This document shows positions 54,353 through 61,976 of a stretch of DNA of 64,000 nucleotides, piece after piece; position 1 is the first letter of the stretch, and each line of letters begins with the position of its first letter. The stretch is from positions 38,362-102,361 of the forward strand of contig NZ_JABXKH010000176.1 of the NCBI RefSeq assembly GCF_017115105.1, in the 5' to 3' direction. The position numbers were made by a program, and so were the translations under genes. Below the pieces are notes generated by a model that worked only from the letters and a program-made list of their open reading frames with translations, did no database searches and was not told where the DNA came from. The stretch comes from Nostoc sp. NMS2 (GTDB taxonomy: Bacteria > Cyanobacteriota > Cyanobacteriia > Cyanobacteriales > Nostocaceae).

Positions 54353-54811
54353 TTAAGGAGTGTTTCGATCATTACTGAGACGAATTATCAAATAACTAAT
54401 TGAGAGGGCGAGAATAGCTATTCCTAAACCAATTATATCAATACCTGTAACTTTTTCTAAGTCAAGAATAATAATTTTTCTGGCAACAGCAATTAAAGAA
54501 GTAACAATAACTAATTCAACATGAAAAACGTGCTTTCGCAAATAAGCTGTGATATTTTCTAAGATTTCTAAAGCGATTAAAATATTCAAAAATAAGCCAA
54601 AAATCTTATACAAAGTTATGTTAAACTTAGCGTAAGGGGCTGTCAATAACTCTTTAAAAATAAAAACTGCTAAGTCTCCGATCGCAACCAAAATTACAAT
54701 TACCATAAAAATAGATAGAACTTTAGAAACTAGCACCTCTATGTTTTCAACAATGTGCATGAAGTTCTCATCTTTGGTAGCTCCGAGAATTCGCCTCAGT
54801 AACTTTTTCAT
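54353..54811 (-). CDS. PsiE-family (phosphate-starvation-inducible E-like) membrane protein
   Basis: It has 152 residues from the ATG at 54811 (or 155 from a GTG at 54820). Four membrane helices are seen at about 28-50, 65-88, 95-110 and 125-145. Family features are FMHIVENIEVLVSKVLSIFM, FGLFLNILIALEILENITAY and HVELVIVTSLIAVARKIIIL. PsiE proteins are conserved but of unclear function. Its position between narB and narM on the same strand may be chance or an extended nitrate region. The spacer of 287 bp after narB contains AATTCGT repeats (54871-54896). Confidence 0.85.
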   Translation of the reverse strand: MKKLLRRILGATKDENFMHIVENIEVLVSKVLSIFMVIVILVAIGDLAVFIFKELLTAPYAKFNITLYKIFGLFLNILIALEILENITAYLRKHVFHVELVIVTSLIAVARKIIILDLEKVTGIDIIGLGIAILALSISYLIIRLSNDRNTP

Positions 54812-55098
54812 TTGCTGCACCCAATTTTTAAATAAAAGAAAATCCCATAGATAAATCTAGAGGATTAAAGTAATTCGTAATTCGTAATTCGTAATTCAGA
54901 TTTTTATTTTTGCTCTATAGCTAAAATCGACTTAGTAAAACCTCTTGTTACTAGAGATTTAGCCTCTTTAGATATGGTAATTGGTAACAGTCAAAAGTAG
55001 ATAGTCATAAAAAATGATAATAACTATTAACTATTGATGATTGACGAAATTACCTATTGCTAGTTATAAATTACCACTTTATAGGTACAAGGAGCAGC

Positions 55099-57312
55099 TT
55101 ACCACTGTAAGGACTGGAGTTGATGACTTTTGACTGTAAATTCTACAGAAATTGGTATCAGCTGCACAGCACAGGCTTTTAATTCTGGTTGCAGCGAATC
55201 TGGACAAGATTCTGGATGGGTGAGGGCGTTAGCTTCGGCATTATCTGCCCACAGTGAACCCCAGTGCATAGGGACAAAAACTGTACCAGGTGCGATCGCT
55301 TTTGTTACTTTAGCAGGAAATTGAGCTTTACCTCGACGCGATCGCACTTGCACACACTGATTATCTACAATACCTAACTTCGCAGCATCACGGGGATGAA
55401 TTTCGATAAACGGTTCGGGGTGCATTTTACAAATTTTTTCAATGCGACCGGTACGTGTCTGAGTATGCCAATGTCCGTAAAGTCGTCCATTCGTTAGCAC
55501 AAAAGGATAATCTGGGTCTGGTGGTTCTGCCAATCCTTTTGAGTAATATGCCCCAAACTGGGCGCGTCCGTCAGGGGTATGGAAGCGTAAATCTGTATAT
55601 AACCGCTTTCCAGAGGTTTTTCCCCCTGCTTCCCCTGCTCCTCTGCTCCCCCTGCTTTCTTCGGGATGAGGCCATTGAGTCGGGCCTTCTGTTTGTAATT
55701 TTGCGTGACTGATACCTGTCATCTCGCAGGGGCGATTTTGAGTTAGTTTGACAAACTCAGCATAAACTTCAGCCGAGTTAGCAAAGGCGAACTCTCTTTC
55801 AAAACCTAATCTCCGTCCAACTTCAGCGAAAATTTCCCAATCGGCTTTAGCTTCTCTTGGCGGTTGGCGAAATGCTTGACACAGAGTTACCACCCGTTCT
55901 GAGTTTGTCATCACACCAGTTTTTTCACCCCACTGGGCTGCGGGTAACAGAACATGAGCATAGGCAGAGGTTTCTGTGGGATAATAAGCGTCTTGGTAAA
56001 TGGTAAAAGGCGATCGCAATAACGCCTTCTTAGTCCGCTCCAAATCTGGCATACTGACAGCTGGATTAGTAGCCGCAATCCACAGTAATCCGACAGCATC
56101 ATTTTCTAAGCTAGTAATCATTTCCCAAACACTCAAACCGGGATTGGGCGAAATCTGTCCTGGCTTTAGTCCCCAAAACTCCTCAACTTCTGCGCGGTGC
56201 TGAGGATTTTTCACCGTCCGATAACCTGGTAATAAATGCGCTAAACCTCCAGCTTCCCGTCCCCCCATTGCGTTTGGTTGTCCGGTGAGGGAAAAAGGGC
56301 CAGCCCCAGGTTTGCCGATTTGTCCAGTCATCAGATGCAGGTTGATGATAGTTCTTACCTTGGCTGTCCCTTCTGAGGATTGATTTACACCCATCGACCA
56401 CAAAGATAGTACTCGCTGTGATTGACCCCAATAACGAGCTGCTGTTTCTAAATCTTCAATACTGATTCCGCATTGACGAGCTACCACTTCCGGGGGATAG
56501 TGGCGAATCACCTCAGCATAAGCAGGAAAGTTACTGGTGCAGTCGTCCATGAACATGGTATCAATGTAGTTCCAGCGCATCAATAAGTGGGCGATGCCGT
56601 TTAACAAATCGATATCTGTACCGGGACGAATGGCTAAATGCAAGTCGGCGGCTTCGGCGGTTGGCGTGCGTCGGGGGTCTACCACAATCATTTTGACCTT
56701 GCGGTTCTTTTTGTGATATTTCTCAAGTCGATTAAAAACGATGGGGTGACATTCGGCTGTATTAGTGCCAATTAAAAATGCACAGTCAGTTAACTCCAGG
56801 TCTTCGTAACAACAGGGCGGGCCATCTGCACCAAAGCTTTGAATGTAGCCAGCCACAGCACTCGACATACATAAACGGGAGTTGGCATCAAAATTATTAG
56901 TACCCAGACAGCCTTTCATCAGCTTCTGGGCTATGTAGTAATCCTCGGTTTGAAACTGACCGGAACCATACATACATAACGCTTCTGGCCCTTGAGTGAA
57001 GCGGACTGTTTGAATGCGCCGCGTGATGAGATTAAAAGCTTCATCCCAACTGACGCGCCGAAACTCTTGATCTAAAGAGTCTCGCACCATTGGGTAATGT
57101 AATCTATTTTTATCTAAAGATTCTGCGATCGTTGCACCTTTAACACAAACCATACCCTGACTAGATGGATGGGCTTTATCGCCGCGTACCCGCCAAGTCG
57201 GATTTCCTTGACCATCTCGATTAGTTGCTTTGCCGAGTTGGGCTGGGGGTGAAACTTCTAGTCCACAGCCAACACCACAGTAAGGACAAAGGGTTTTGGT
57301 AAATTCACTCAT
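55099..57312 (-). CDS. narB: Ferredoxin-dependent assimilatory nitrate reductase
   Basis: The 737-residue molybdopterin oxidoreductase has an N-terminal [4Fe-4S] site (LCPYCGVGCGLEV with Cys9, Cys12, Cys16, and Cys in GMVCVKGATI) followed by the Mo-bis-MGD domains (YGSGQFQTEDYYIAQKLMKG, FDANSRLCMSSAVAGY, GVNQSSEGTAKVRTIINL, QPNAMGGREAGG). It reduces nitrate to nitrite with electrons from ferredoxin in the cytoplasm. Near residues 555-575 an unusual insert, SRGSRGAGEAGGKTSG, is encoded by a purine-rich repeat (about 55621-55657) like those between genes. It is the last gene of the nirA-nrtP-narB operon. Confidence 0.97.
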   Translation of the reverse strand: MSEFTKTLCPYCGVGCGLEVSPPAQLGKATNRDGQGNPTWRVRGDKAHPSSQGMVCVKGATIAESLDKNRLHYPMVRDSLDQEFRRVSWDEAFNLITRRIQTVRFTQGPEALCMYGSGQFQTEDYYIAQKLMKGCLGTNNFDANSRLCMSSAVAGYIQSFGADGPPCCYEDLELTDCAFLIGTNTAECHPIVFNRLEKYHKKNRKVKMIVVDPRRTPTAEAADLHLAIRPGTDIDLLNGIAHLLMRWNYIDTMFMDDCTSNFPAYAEVIRHYPPEVVARQCGISIEDLETAARYWGQSQRVLSLWSMGVNQSSEGTAKVRTIINLHLMTGQIGKPGAGPFSLTGQPNAMGGREAGGLAHLLPGYRTVKNPQHRAEVEEFWGLKPGQISPNPGLSVWEMITSLENDAVGLLWIAATNPAVSMPDLERTKKALLRSPFTIYQDAYYPTETSAYAHVLLPAAQWGEKTGVMTNSERVVTLCQAFRQPPREAKADWEIFAEVGRRLGFEREFAFANSAEVYAEFVKLTQNRPCEMTGISHAKLQTEGPTQWPHPEESRGSRGAGEAGGKTSGKRLYTDLRFHTPDGRAQFGAYYSKGLAEPPDPDYPFVLTNGRLYGHWHTQTRTGRIEKICKMHPEPFIEIHPRDAAKLGIVDNQCVQVRSRRGKAQFPAKVTKAIAPGTVFVPMHWGSLWADNAEANALTHPESCPDSLQPELKACAVQLIPISVEFTVKSHQLQSLQW

Positions 57313-57430
57313 GGCAGTTGTACCATTTTGTTATTTTGATTGTGCAACCTCAAATGCAGCGCTAGCTTGAGAAACTTATCCTTTACACAAAAACTCTTTG
57401 AAACTCTTCTTTCTTGGCGTTCTTGGCGTT

Positions 57431-57462
57431 CTTGGCGGTTCGATAAATAACGAACCGCCAAG
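57431..57462. repeat. Perfect 12 bp inverted repeat in the nrtP-narB spacer
   Basis: CTTGGCGGTTCG, eight-base loop, CGAACCGCCAAG. It is preceded by TTCTTGGCGT repeats. The hairpin could reduce or stabilise narB relative to nrtP mRNA, or be an ordinary dispersed palindrome. Confidence 0.7.
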
Positions 57463-57532
57463 ACGCAGAGAGCGCAGAGAAAAGATGAAGTGTTTAAATC
57501 TGATGGTTATCACTACTTCATCTTTCGGCTGA

Positions 57533-59035
57533 TTATTCTTCAGTTAATAAGATAGAGTTTGTAGTTGCCGTTTCTGGTAATTCACTTTCATAGGCGGCGG
57601 CAAAGGAACCTTTTGGTTCTTTGAGGAAGAAGGCACACATAAAAGCACAGATTAGTGCAGCTATACCCATTGTGCCAAATAGTGTGGGAGCGTCGGTTAA
57701 GCTAAAAATTGTCAGGTAAACTACGCCGCCAAAATTACCGTAAGCTCCCACATTGCCGGCAATTTGTCCAGTGGCTTCTTTCTTAATCATGGGTACGATG
57801 CTGTAGGTTGCACCGCAGCCAGCTTGGGCAAAGTAAGCGGCAAACATTGTCACTGCGATCGCTACCGGAATCGGCCAGCTACTATTAATAAAATGTGCCA
57901 TCAAGTAACTAAAACCGATACCAACGCTGATAATTGTCATTGTCCACTTCCGCGAACTAAATTTATCAGAAATTAAGCCACCACTAGGACGAGAAACCAA
58001 GTTTAAGAAGGGATAGGTAGCGGCAATCATCCCAGCAACAACATGTTCTAAACCAAAGGTTTTCTCAAAAAATGCCGGGAGCATAGAAACGGCTGCTAGT
58101 TCGCTGCCAAAGTTAGTTACATAAGTGAATTCGAGTAAAGCTACTTGACCAAATTGAAAGCGTTCAGATGCAGGGTAAGTTTTCTTGCCAGTCAGAAGTT
58201 CTCGGTTTACTTCCCAAGCTTTGTAACTTTGGTAAGCAAATAATCCTGCTAATACCAACCAAGTCAAATACATTTGACTCAGAGTTAGAAAGTGAATTTT
58301 CTTTTGTTCTAAACGCCAAGCTAATAAACCCAAGGCGAAAATCAAACCAAAATTCGAGATAATCATTGCCCAGAAGCTTTTGATGCTAGTCACTTCTAGG
58401 GAACCATTCTTTTTAGGTTTACTGTAGACTTTGCCTGTGGGCGTATCTTGGACAGTATTGTAATAAATTACGCCATAGATAGCTGCAATAATACCTGTAA
58501 GTGCGATCGCTAATCGCCAGTTAGAAGCGCCACCAGCGAAGAAGCTTGTAGAAACTGCAATCATCGGTAAGGCAAACTCTGCACCAAAAGCTCCAAAGTT
58601 GCCCCAACCGCCATAAATGCCTTGAGCAACTCCCATCTCCTTCGGCTGGAACCATTCTGCCACCATGCGGATACCGACAACAAATCCAGACCCGACAATT
58701 CCCATCAGCAAGCGACTGATGACTAATTGATTAAAGTCTTGCGCTAGGGCTGTTGCTAAACAAGGAACAACTGCAAACATCAGCAGCATTGAGTAGGTGA
58801 TTCTGGGGCCAAAACGATCCAGAAGCATCCCAATGATTAGCCGGGCGGGAATTGTGAGGGCGAGGTTACAGATGCCCAAAGTTTTGATTTGCTCAGGGGC
58901 TAAATGTAGCTCTCTACCAATGGTTGTAGCGAAGGGAGCAAAGTTAAACCAACAGACAAAGGTGAGAAAGAAAGCAAACCAAGTCTGATGTAAAATGCGG
59001 TAGCGATCGCTGAATGAAAATAATTTTTTAAGCAT
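57533..59035 (-). CDS. nrtP: Nitrate/nitrite transporter, major facilitator family
   Basis: The 500-residue protein has twelve membrane helices. Nitrate-porter signatures are seen at WFAFFLTFVCWFNFAPF (helix 1), NLALTIPARLIIGMLLDRFG, the Gly-rich GIVGSGFVVGIRMVAEWFQP and YGGWGNFGAFGAEF, and a second nitrate signature near AGNVGAYGNFGGVVYL. A large loop (about 205-285) is as in cyanobacterial NrtP. It imports nitrate and nitrite across the inner membrane in place of the ABC-type NrtABCD. It lies between nirA and narB on the minus strand, separated from nirA by the 21 bp array. Confidence 0.95.
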   Translation of the reverse strand: MLKKLFSFSDRYRILHQTWFAFFLTFVCWFNFAPFATTIGRELHLAPEQIKTLGICNLALTIPARLIIGMLLDRFGPRITYSMLLMFAVVPCLATALAQDFNQLVISRLLMGIVGSGFVVGIRMVAEWFQPKEMGVAQGIYGGWGNFGAFGAEFALPMIAVSTSFFAGGASNWRLAIALTGIIAAIYGVIYYNTVQDTPTGKVYSKPKKNGSLEVTSIKSFWAMIISNFGLIFALGLLAWRLEQKKIHFLTLSQMYLTWLVLAGLFAYQSYKAWEVNRELLTGKKTYPASERFQFGQVALLEFTYVTNFGSELAAVSMLPAFFEKTFGLEHVVAGMIAATYPFLNLVSRPSGGLISDKFSSRKWTMTIISVGIGFSYLMAHFINSSWPIPVAIAVTMFAAYFAQAGCGATYSIVPMIKKEATGQIAGNVGAYGNFGGVVYLTIFSLTDAPTLFGTMGIAALICAFMCAFFLKEPKGSFAAAYESELPETATTNSILLTEE

Positions 59036-59076
59036 TTCAATCTTTCTAATTGAGAGAATAGATAGGAGAAGATAAG

Positions 59077-59328
59077 CCTTTTTACTCGGAAGATGAGCCT
59101 TTTTACTCGGAGATTGAACCTTTTAACTCGGAAGATGAACCTTTTTACTCGGAGGTTGCACCTTTCAACTCGGAGATTGCGCCTTTTACCTCGAAGGTTG
59201 CACCTTTCAACTCGAAGGTTGCGCCTTTCAACTCGAAGGTTGCGCCTTTCAACTCGGAGGTTGCGCCTTTTAACTCGGAAGTTGCACCTTTGAGGCTGAA
59301 CATTGAGCCTTTAAGGTTGAAGTATGAG
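59077..59328. repeat. Twelve exact-length 21 bp tandem repeats between nirA and nrtP
   Basis: Units such as CCTTTCAACTCGGAGGTTGCG follow each other without any insertion or deletion: 12 x 21 = 252 bp. Positions vary (the outer four on the left have GAAGATGA, the last two on the right are more diverged), but the length is constant. On the minus strand part of it reads as heptapeptides of the type KGATFEL (about 40 codons from an ATG near 59303) before stops appear; on the plus strand a 66-codon ORF reads through. 21 bp also equals two turns of the DNA helix. Confidence 0.95.
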
Positions 59329-59355
59329 TTTTGCTGCCCAATACTCCGATAAGCA

Positions 59356-60978
59356 CTAGCAGTGACTAACTAGTAGGGCTTCTTCCTTGAGTTTTGCGCC
59401 AAAGTTGTTGATGAGTAATTCTTGCAATATTGGCTGCAAGTCTTCGCATGGTATGCCTTTGGTGATGCAAGTTCCTAAATGGGCATCTTTGCCGACTTTG
59501 CCGCCCATATAAATGTCAACGCCTTCGAGGGTTTTGCCATTTTTACGAGTTTTGGTTCCCATCAAGCCGATGTCTGCAACTTGAGGCTGGCCGCAAGAGT
59601 TGGGGCATCCTGTCCAGTGAATTCGCACTGGATGGATGAAGATTAAGTCTTCTTCTAAGGCTTTAATCATTTCCAGGGCGCGGTTTTTGGTTTCGATGAG
59701 GGCGAAGTTGCAAAATTGTGCGCCTGTGCAAGATACTAGCGATCGCGCCAGTAAACCTGGATTAATCGAAAATCTTTCTAGCAACGGTTCTGTTAAAAAT
59801 GTTGCTAGCCGTGAGTCAGAAATGTTGGGGATAACAATGTTTTGCTCAACGGTAAAGCGGATTTCACTACTGCCGAAAACGTCTGCTAAACGAGCGATTT
59901 CAAACATGTCTTCGGCATACAGTCGCCCAACGGGAATATTTAACCCTACGTAATTTAAACCCGGTTGCTTTTGTTTATATATTCCGATGTGGTCGCGTTT
60001 TTCCCAGTCAATCTCGTCTTTTGCGGCTGCGGGTAATAATGATTTACCCAAACGGTTTTCTAATTCTGCTCGAAATTTTTCTAAACCCCATTCATCAATT
60101 AGCCACATCAAACGGGATTTTTGCCGATTAGCACGCGGGCCATGATCGCGAAAGACTTCCAAAACTGCTCTACATACAGCTACCACATCTTCTGGAGCCA
60201 CCCAAGCATTTAGAGGAATCGCCGCCTCACAACGTTTAGCTGAGAAAAAGCCACCGACTAAAACGTTAAACCCGAAAATTTTGTGGTGTGAATGAGCAGA
60301 GGGGAAATTTTGCTCCCCTGCTCCCCTGCTCCCCTGCTCCCCTGCTTCTTGAAATGCTGGAACAAAAGCTAAATCGTTAATTTCAGCGTGAACTGAGTTG
60401 TCTCTTCCACCTGTGATCGCAATATTAAATTTCCGTGGTAAGTTGCTAAACTCTGGGTTTCCTTCACCTTTATTGGTAAGCATATCTTGAATTTGCTGTA
60501 CCAACTCTCGTGTGTCGTACAACTCATCAGCATCCAACCCCGCCACCGGATCACCTGTGATGTTGCGGATGTTATCCATCCCTGACTGGATAGAAGTTAA
60601 ACCAACTGCGTGAAATCTATTGAAGATATCTGGTAAATCTTCAATCCTGATCCCCCGTAATTGGATATTTTGTCTCGTAGTAATATCGGCACACCCATCA
60701 TCCCCGTAACGCTGCACCACTTGGGCTAAAACACTCATCTGACTGCTGCTGAGAATACCGTTAGGCATCCGTAACCGCATCATAAACTTGCCTGGGGTAA
60801 CAGGGCGAAAAAACACGCCTACCCACTTGAGCCGATGATCGCGATCGGTTTCGTCCATTGCTTCCCAGCCCAAAACGGCAAATTTCTCTATCTCGTCCCT
60901 GATAGCGAGTCCATCTTTTTGCGCCTTGAATTTCTCGAATTTATTGAGGCTGGTAGTCGTAGTTGTTGTGTCTGTCAT
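59356..60978 (-). CDS. nirA: Ferredoxin-nitrite reductase
   Basis: The protein is 540 residues from the ATG at 60978 (MTDTTTTTTSLNKFEKF); a start at 61029 would add 17 residues and is less likely. It has ferredoxin-binding and sulfite/nitrite-reductase repeats (FMMRLRMPNGILSSSQMSVL, TTRQNIQLRGIRIEDLPDIF), and the siroheme/[4Fe-4S] Cys motifs LVSCTGAQFCNFAL and WTGCPNSCGQPQVADIG. It reduces nitrite to ammonium. Between AFVPAFQEA and FPSAHSHHKIFG lies the extra stretch GEQGSRGAGEQN, encoded by an eight-base purine repeat (60311-60346) not expected in the family. It is the first gene of the operon. Confidence 0.97.
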   Translation of the reverse strand: MTDTTTTTTSLNKFEKFKAQKDGLAIRDEIEKFAVLGWEAMDETDRDHRLKWVGVFFRPVTPGKFMMRLRMPNGILSSSQMSVLAQVVQRYGDDGCADITTRQNIQLRGIRIEDLPDIFNRFHAVGLTSIQSGMDNIRNITGDPVAGLDADELYDTRELVQQIQDMLTNKGEGNPEFSNLPRKFNIAITGGRDNSVHAEINDLAFVPAFQEAGEQGSRGAGEQNFPSAHSHHKIFGFNVLVGGFFSAKRCEAAIPLNAWVAPEDVVAVCRAVLEVFRDHGPRANRQKSRLMWLIDEWGLEKFRAELENRLGKSLLPAAAKDEIDWEKRDHIGIYKQKQPGLNYVGLNIPVGRLYAEDMFEIARLADVFGSSEIRFTVEQNIVIPNISDSRLATFLTEPLLERFSINPGLLARSLVSCTGAQFCNFALIETKNRALEMIKALEEDLIFIHPVRIHWTGCPNSCGQPQVADIGLMGTKTRKNGKTLEGVDIYMGGKVGKDAHLGTCITKGIPCEDLQPILQELLINNFGAKLKEEALLVSHC

Positions 60979-61232
60979 GAGGCTGACTCTCGTGAGAATT
61001 TGTGGTGCTAATTGCCCAATATCAATCAACCCGTAGTTCCACCAAAGGTGTATCTACGAAGGTTAGGGAATAAAAACTTAAATATTCGATTACGGCTGAT
61101 TATTGTTACTCAAAAGCATTCCAACGTGAAACTTCAAACCCGTGGTTATTAAGGAAAACTTGTCGCCATTTACATCTGGAAAATTTGTCAAGCACATTTA
61201 GATAATGTTCATGTAACAATTTCGATACTCAT

Positions 61233-61274
61233 AACTTAAGATGAGTTTTCTGTTAAAATCGTATAAATTGTTAC
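61233..61274 (-). promoter_or_regulatory. NtcA-activated promoter of the nirA operon
   Basis: GTATAAATTGTTAC at 61261-61274 is a perfect GTA-N8-TAC site, the NtcA consensus. On the minus strand a TAAGTT (TA-N3-T type -10 box, at plus positions 61233-61238) follows after exactly 22 bases, the spacing of NtcA class II promoters. It lies about 255 bases before the nirA start. A second GTA-N10-TAC stands at 61213-61228. Both would respond to nitrogen status through 2-oxoglutarate and NtcA. Confidence 0.85.
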
Positions 61275-61452
61275 GATTTTTTAGTAAAGTTGCTGAAAAC
61301 GAATACGTAATATGCGTTATTTGCATCAAAGTCAGCCAATGAGCCACACAAAGCGCTTGAAGAAGAGTGTTTGAGATGACCGAAGCGATTTTAGATTCAC
61401 ATAGATTAATCCAAAATCCAAAATCCAAAATCCAAAATTGAGTGTGGCACTT

Positions 61453-61866
61453 ATGAAACGTCGTGATTTTATTAATTGGGTAGGTTTGGGTTTGATAGCG
61501 AGTTCTCTACCTGTAGCGATCGCAGCTTGTTCTTCTCAAACACCTTCTGCATCTAGAGATTGGCAAACAGTAGGCACTTCGGCAGAATTAGATAAAACTG
61601 GTCAATTGCTGGTTAAAAACTCACCTGTTGGGCCTGTGTTGGTAGTCGGCACATCTAAAGGCGCAAATCTGACAGCTGTTAACCCAACCTGTACTCATGC
61701 AGGTTGCACCGTCGCATGGAAAGCTGAGGCAAAAAAATTCGCTTGTCCCTGTCATGGTTCAGAATATGGATCTGATGGTAAAGTGCTAAAAGGCCCAGCT
61801 CCAAATCCTCTGACAACTTACACCGCTAAAATTGAGGGTAATTCAGTTGTAGTCAAGCCAACCTAG
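61453..61866 (+). CDS. Rieske [2Fe-2S] protein, Tat-exported lipoprotein type
   Basis: The protein is 137 residues from the ATG at 61453; a TTG at 61438 and a GTG at 61444 are also in frame. The N-terminus MKRRDFINWVGLGLIAS has a twin-arginine motif followed by a hydrophobic core and IAAC, a lipobox. The Rieske cluster ligands are CTHAGC and CPCHGS, with spacing normal for the fold. It should be membrane-tethered outside the cytoplasm. It differs from the cytochrome b6f subunit PetC, which is longer and has an uncleaved helix. The redox partner is unknown. It diverges from nirA and could share regulation from the same 400 bp region. Confidence 0.88.
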   Translation: MKRRDFINWVGLGLIASSLPVAIAACSSQTPSASRDWQTVGTSAELDKTGQLLVKNSPVGPVLVVGTSKGANLTAVNPTCTHAGCTVAWKAEAKKFACPCHGSEYGSDGKVLKGPAPNPLTTYTAKIEGNSVVVKPT

Positions 61867-61867
61867 T

Positions 61868-61952
61868 GGAGGCAGGGGGCAGGGAGCAGGGGGCATACTT
61901 CGACTACGCTCAGTAACCGGGGGAGCAGGGGAGCAGGGAGCAGGAGGTAGAA
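61868..61952. repeat. GGGAGCAGGG low-complexity tract with TTCGACTACGCTCAGT
   Basis: GAGGCAGGGGGCAGGGAGCA-type DNA with the segment ACTTCGACTACGCTCAGTAA in the middle, which recurs in other spacers (compare 14609-14628). Confidence 0.8.
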
Positions 61953-61976
61953 GATTGATAATTAAAGCAGGGTATC

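Noticed and set aside
59093..59293. 66-codon plus-strand ORF of LSTRRLR-type heptapeptides
   Set aside because: A by-product of the 21 bp array; antisense to the nitrate operon, with no ribosome-binding site.
59077..59328. CRISPR array
   Set aside because: Units are 21 bp head to tail, related to each other along their whole length, with no unique spacers.
61198..61428. 76-codon minus-strand ORF in the nirA upstream region
   Set aside because: Spans the NtcA promoter region and has no coding features.
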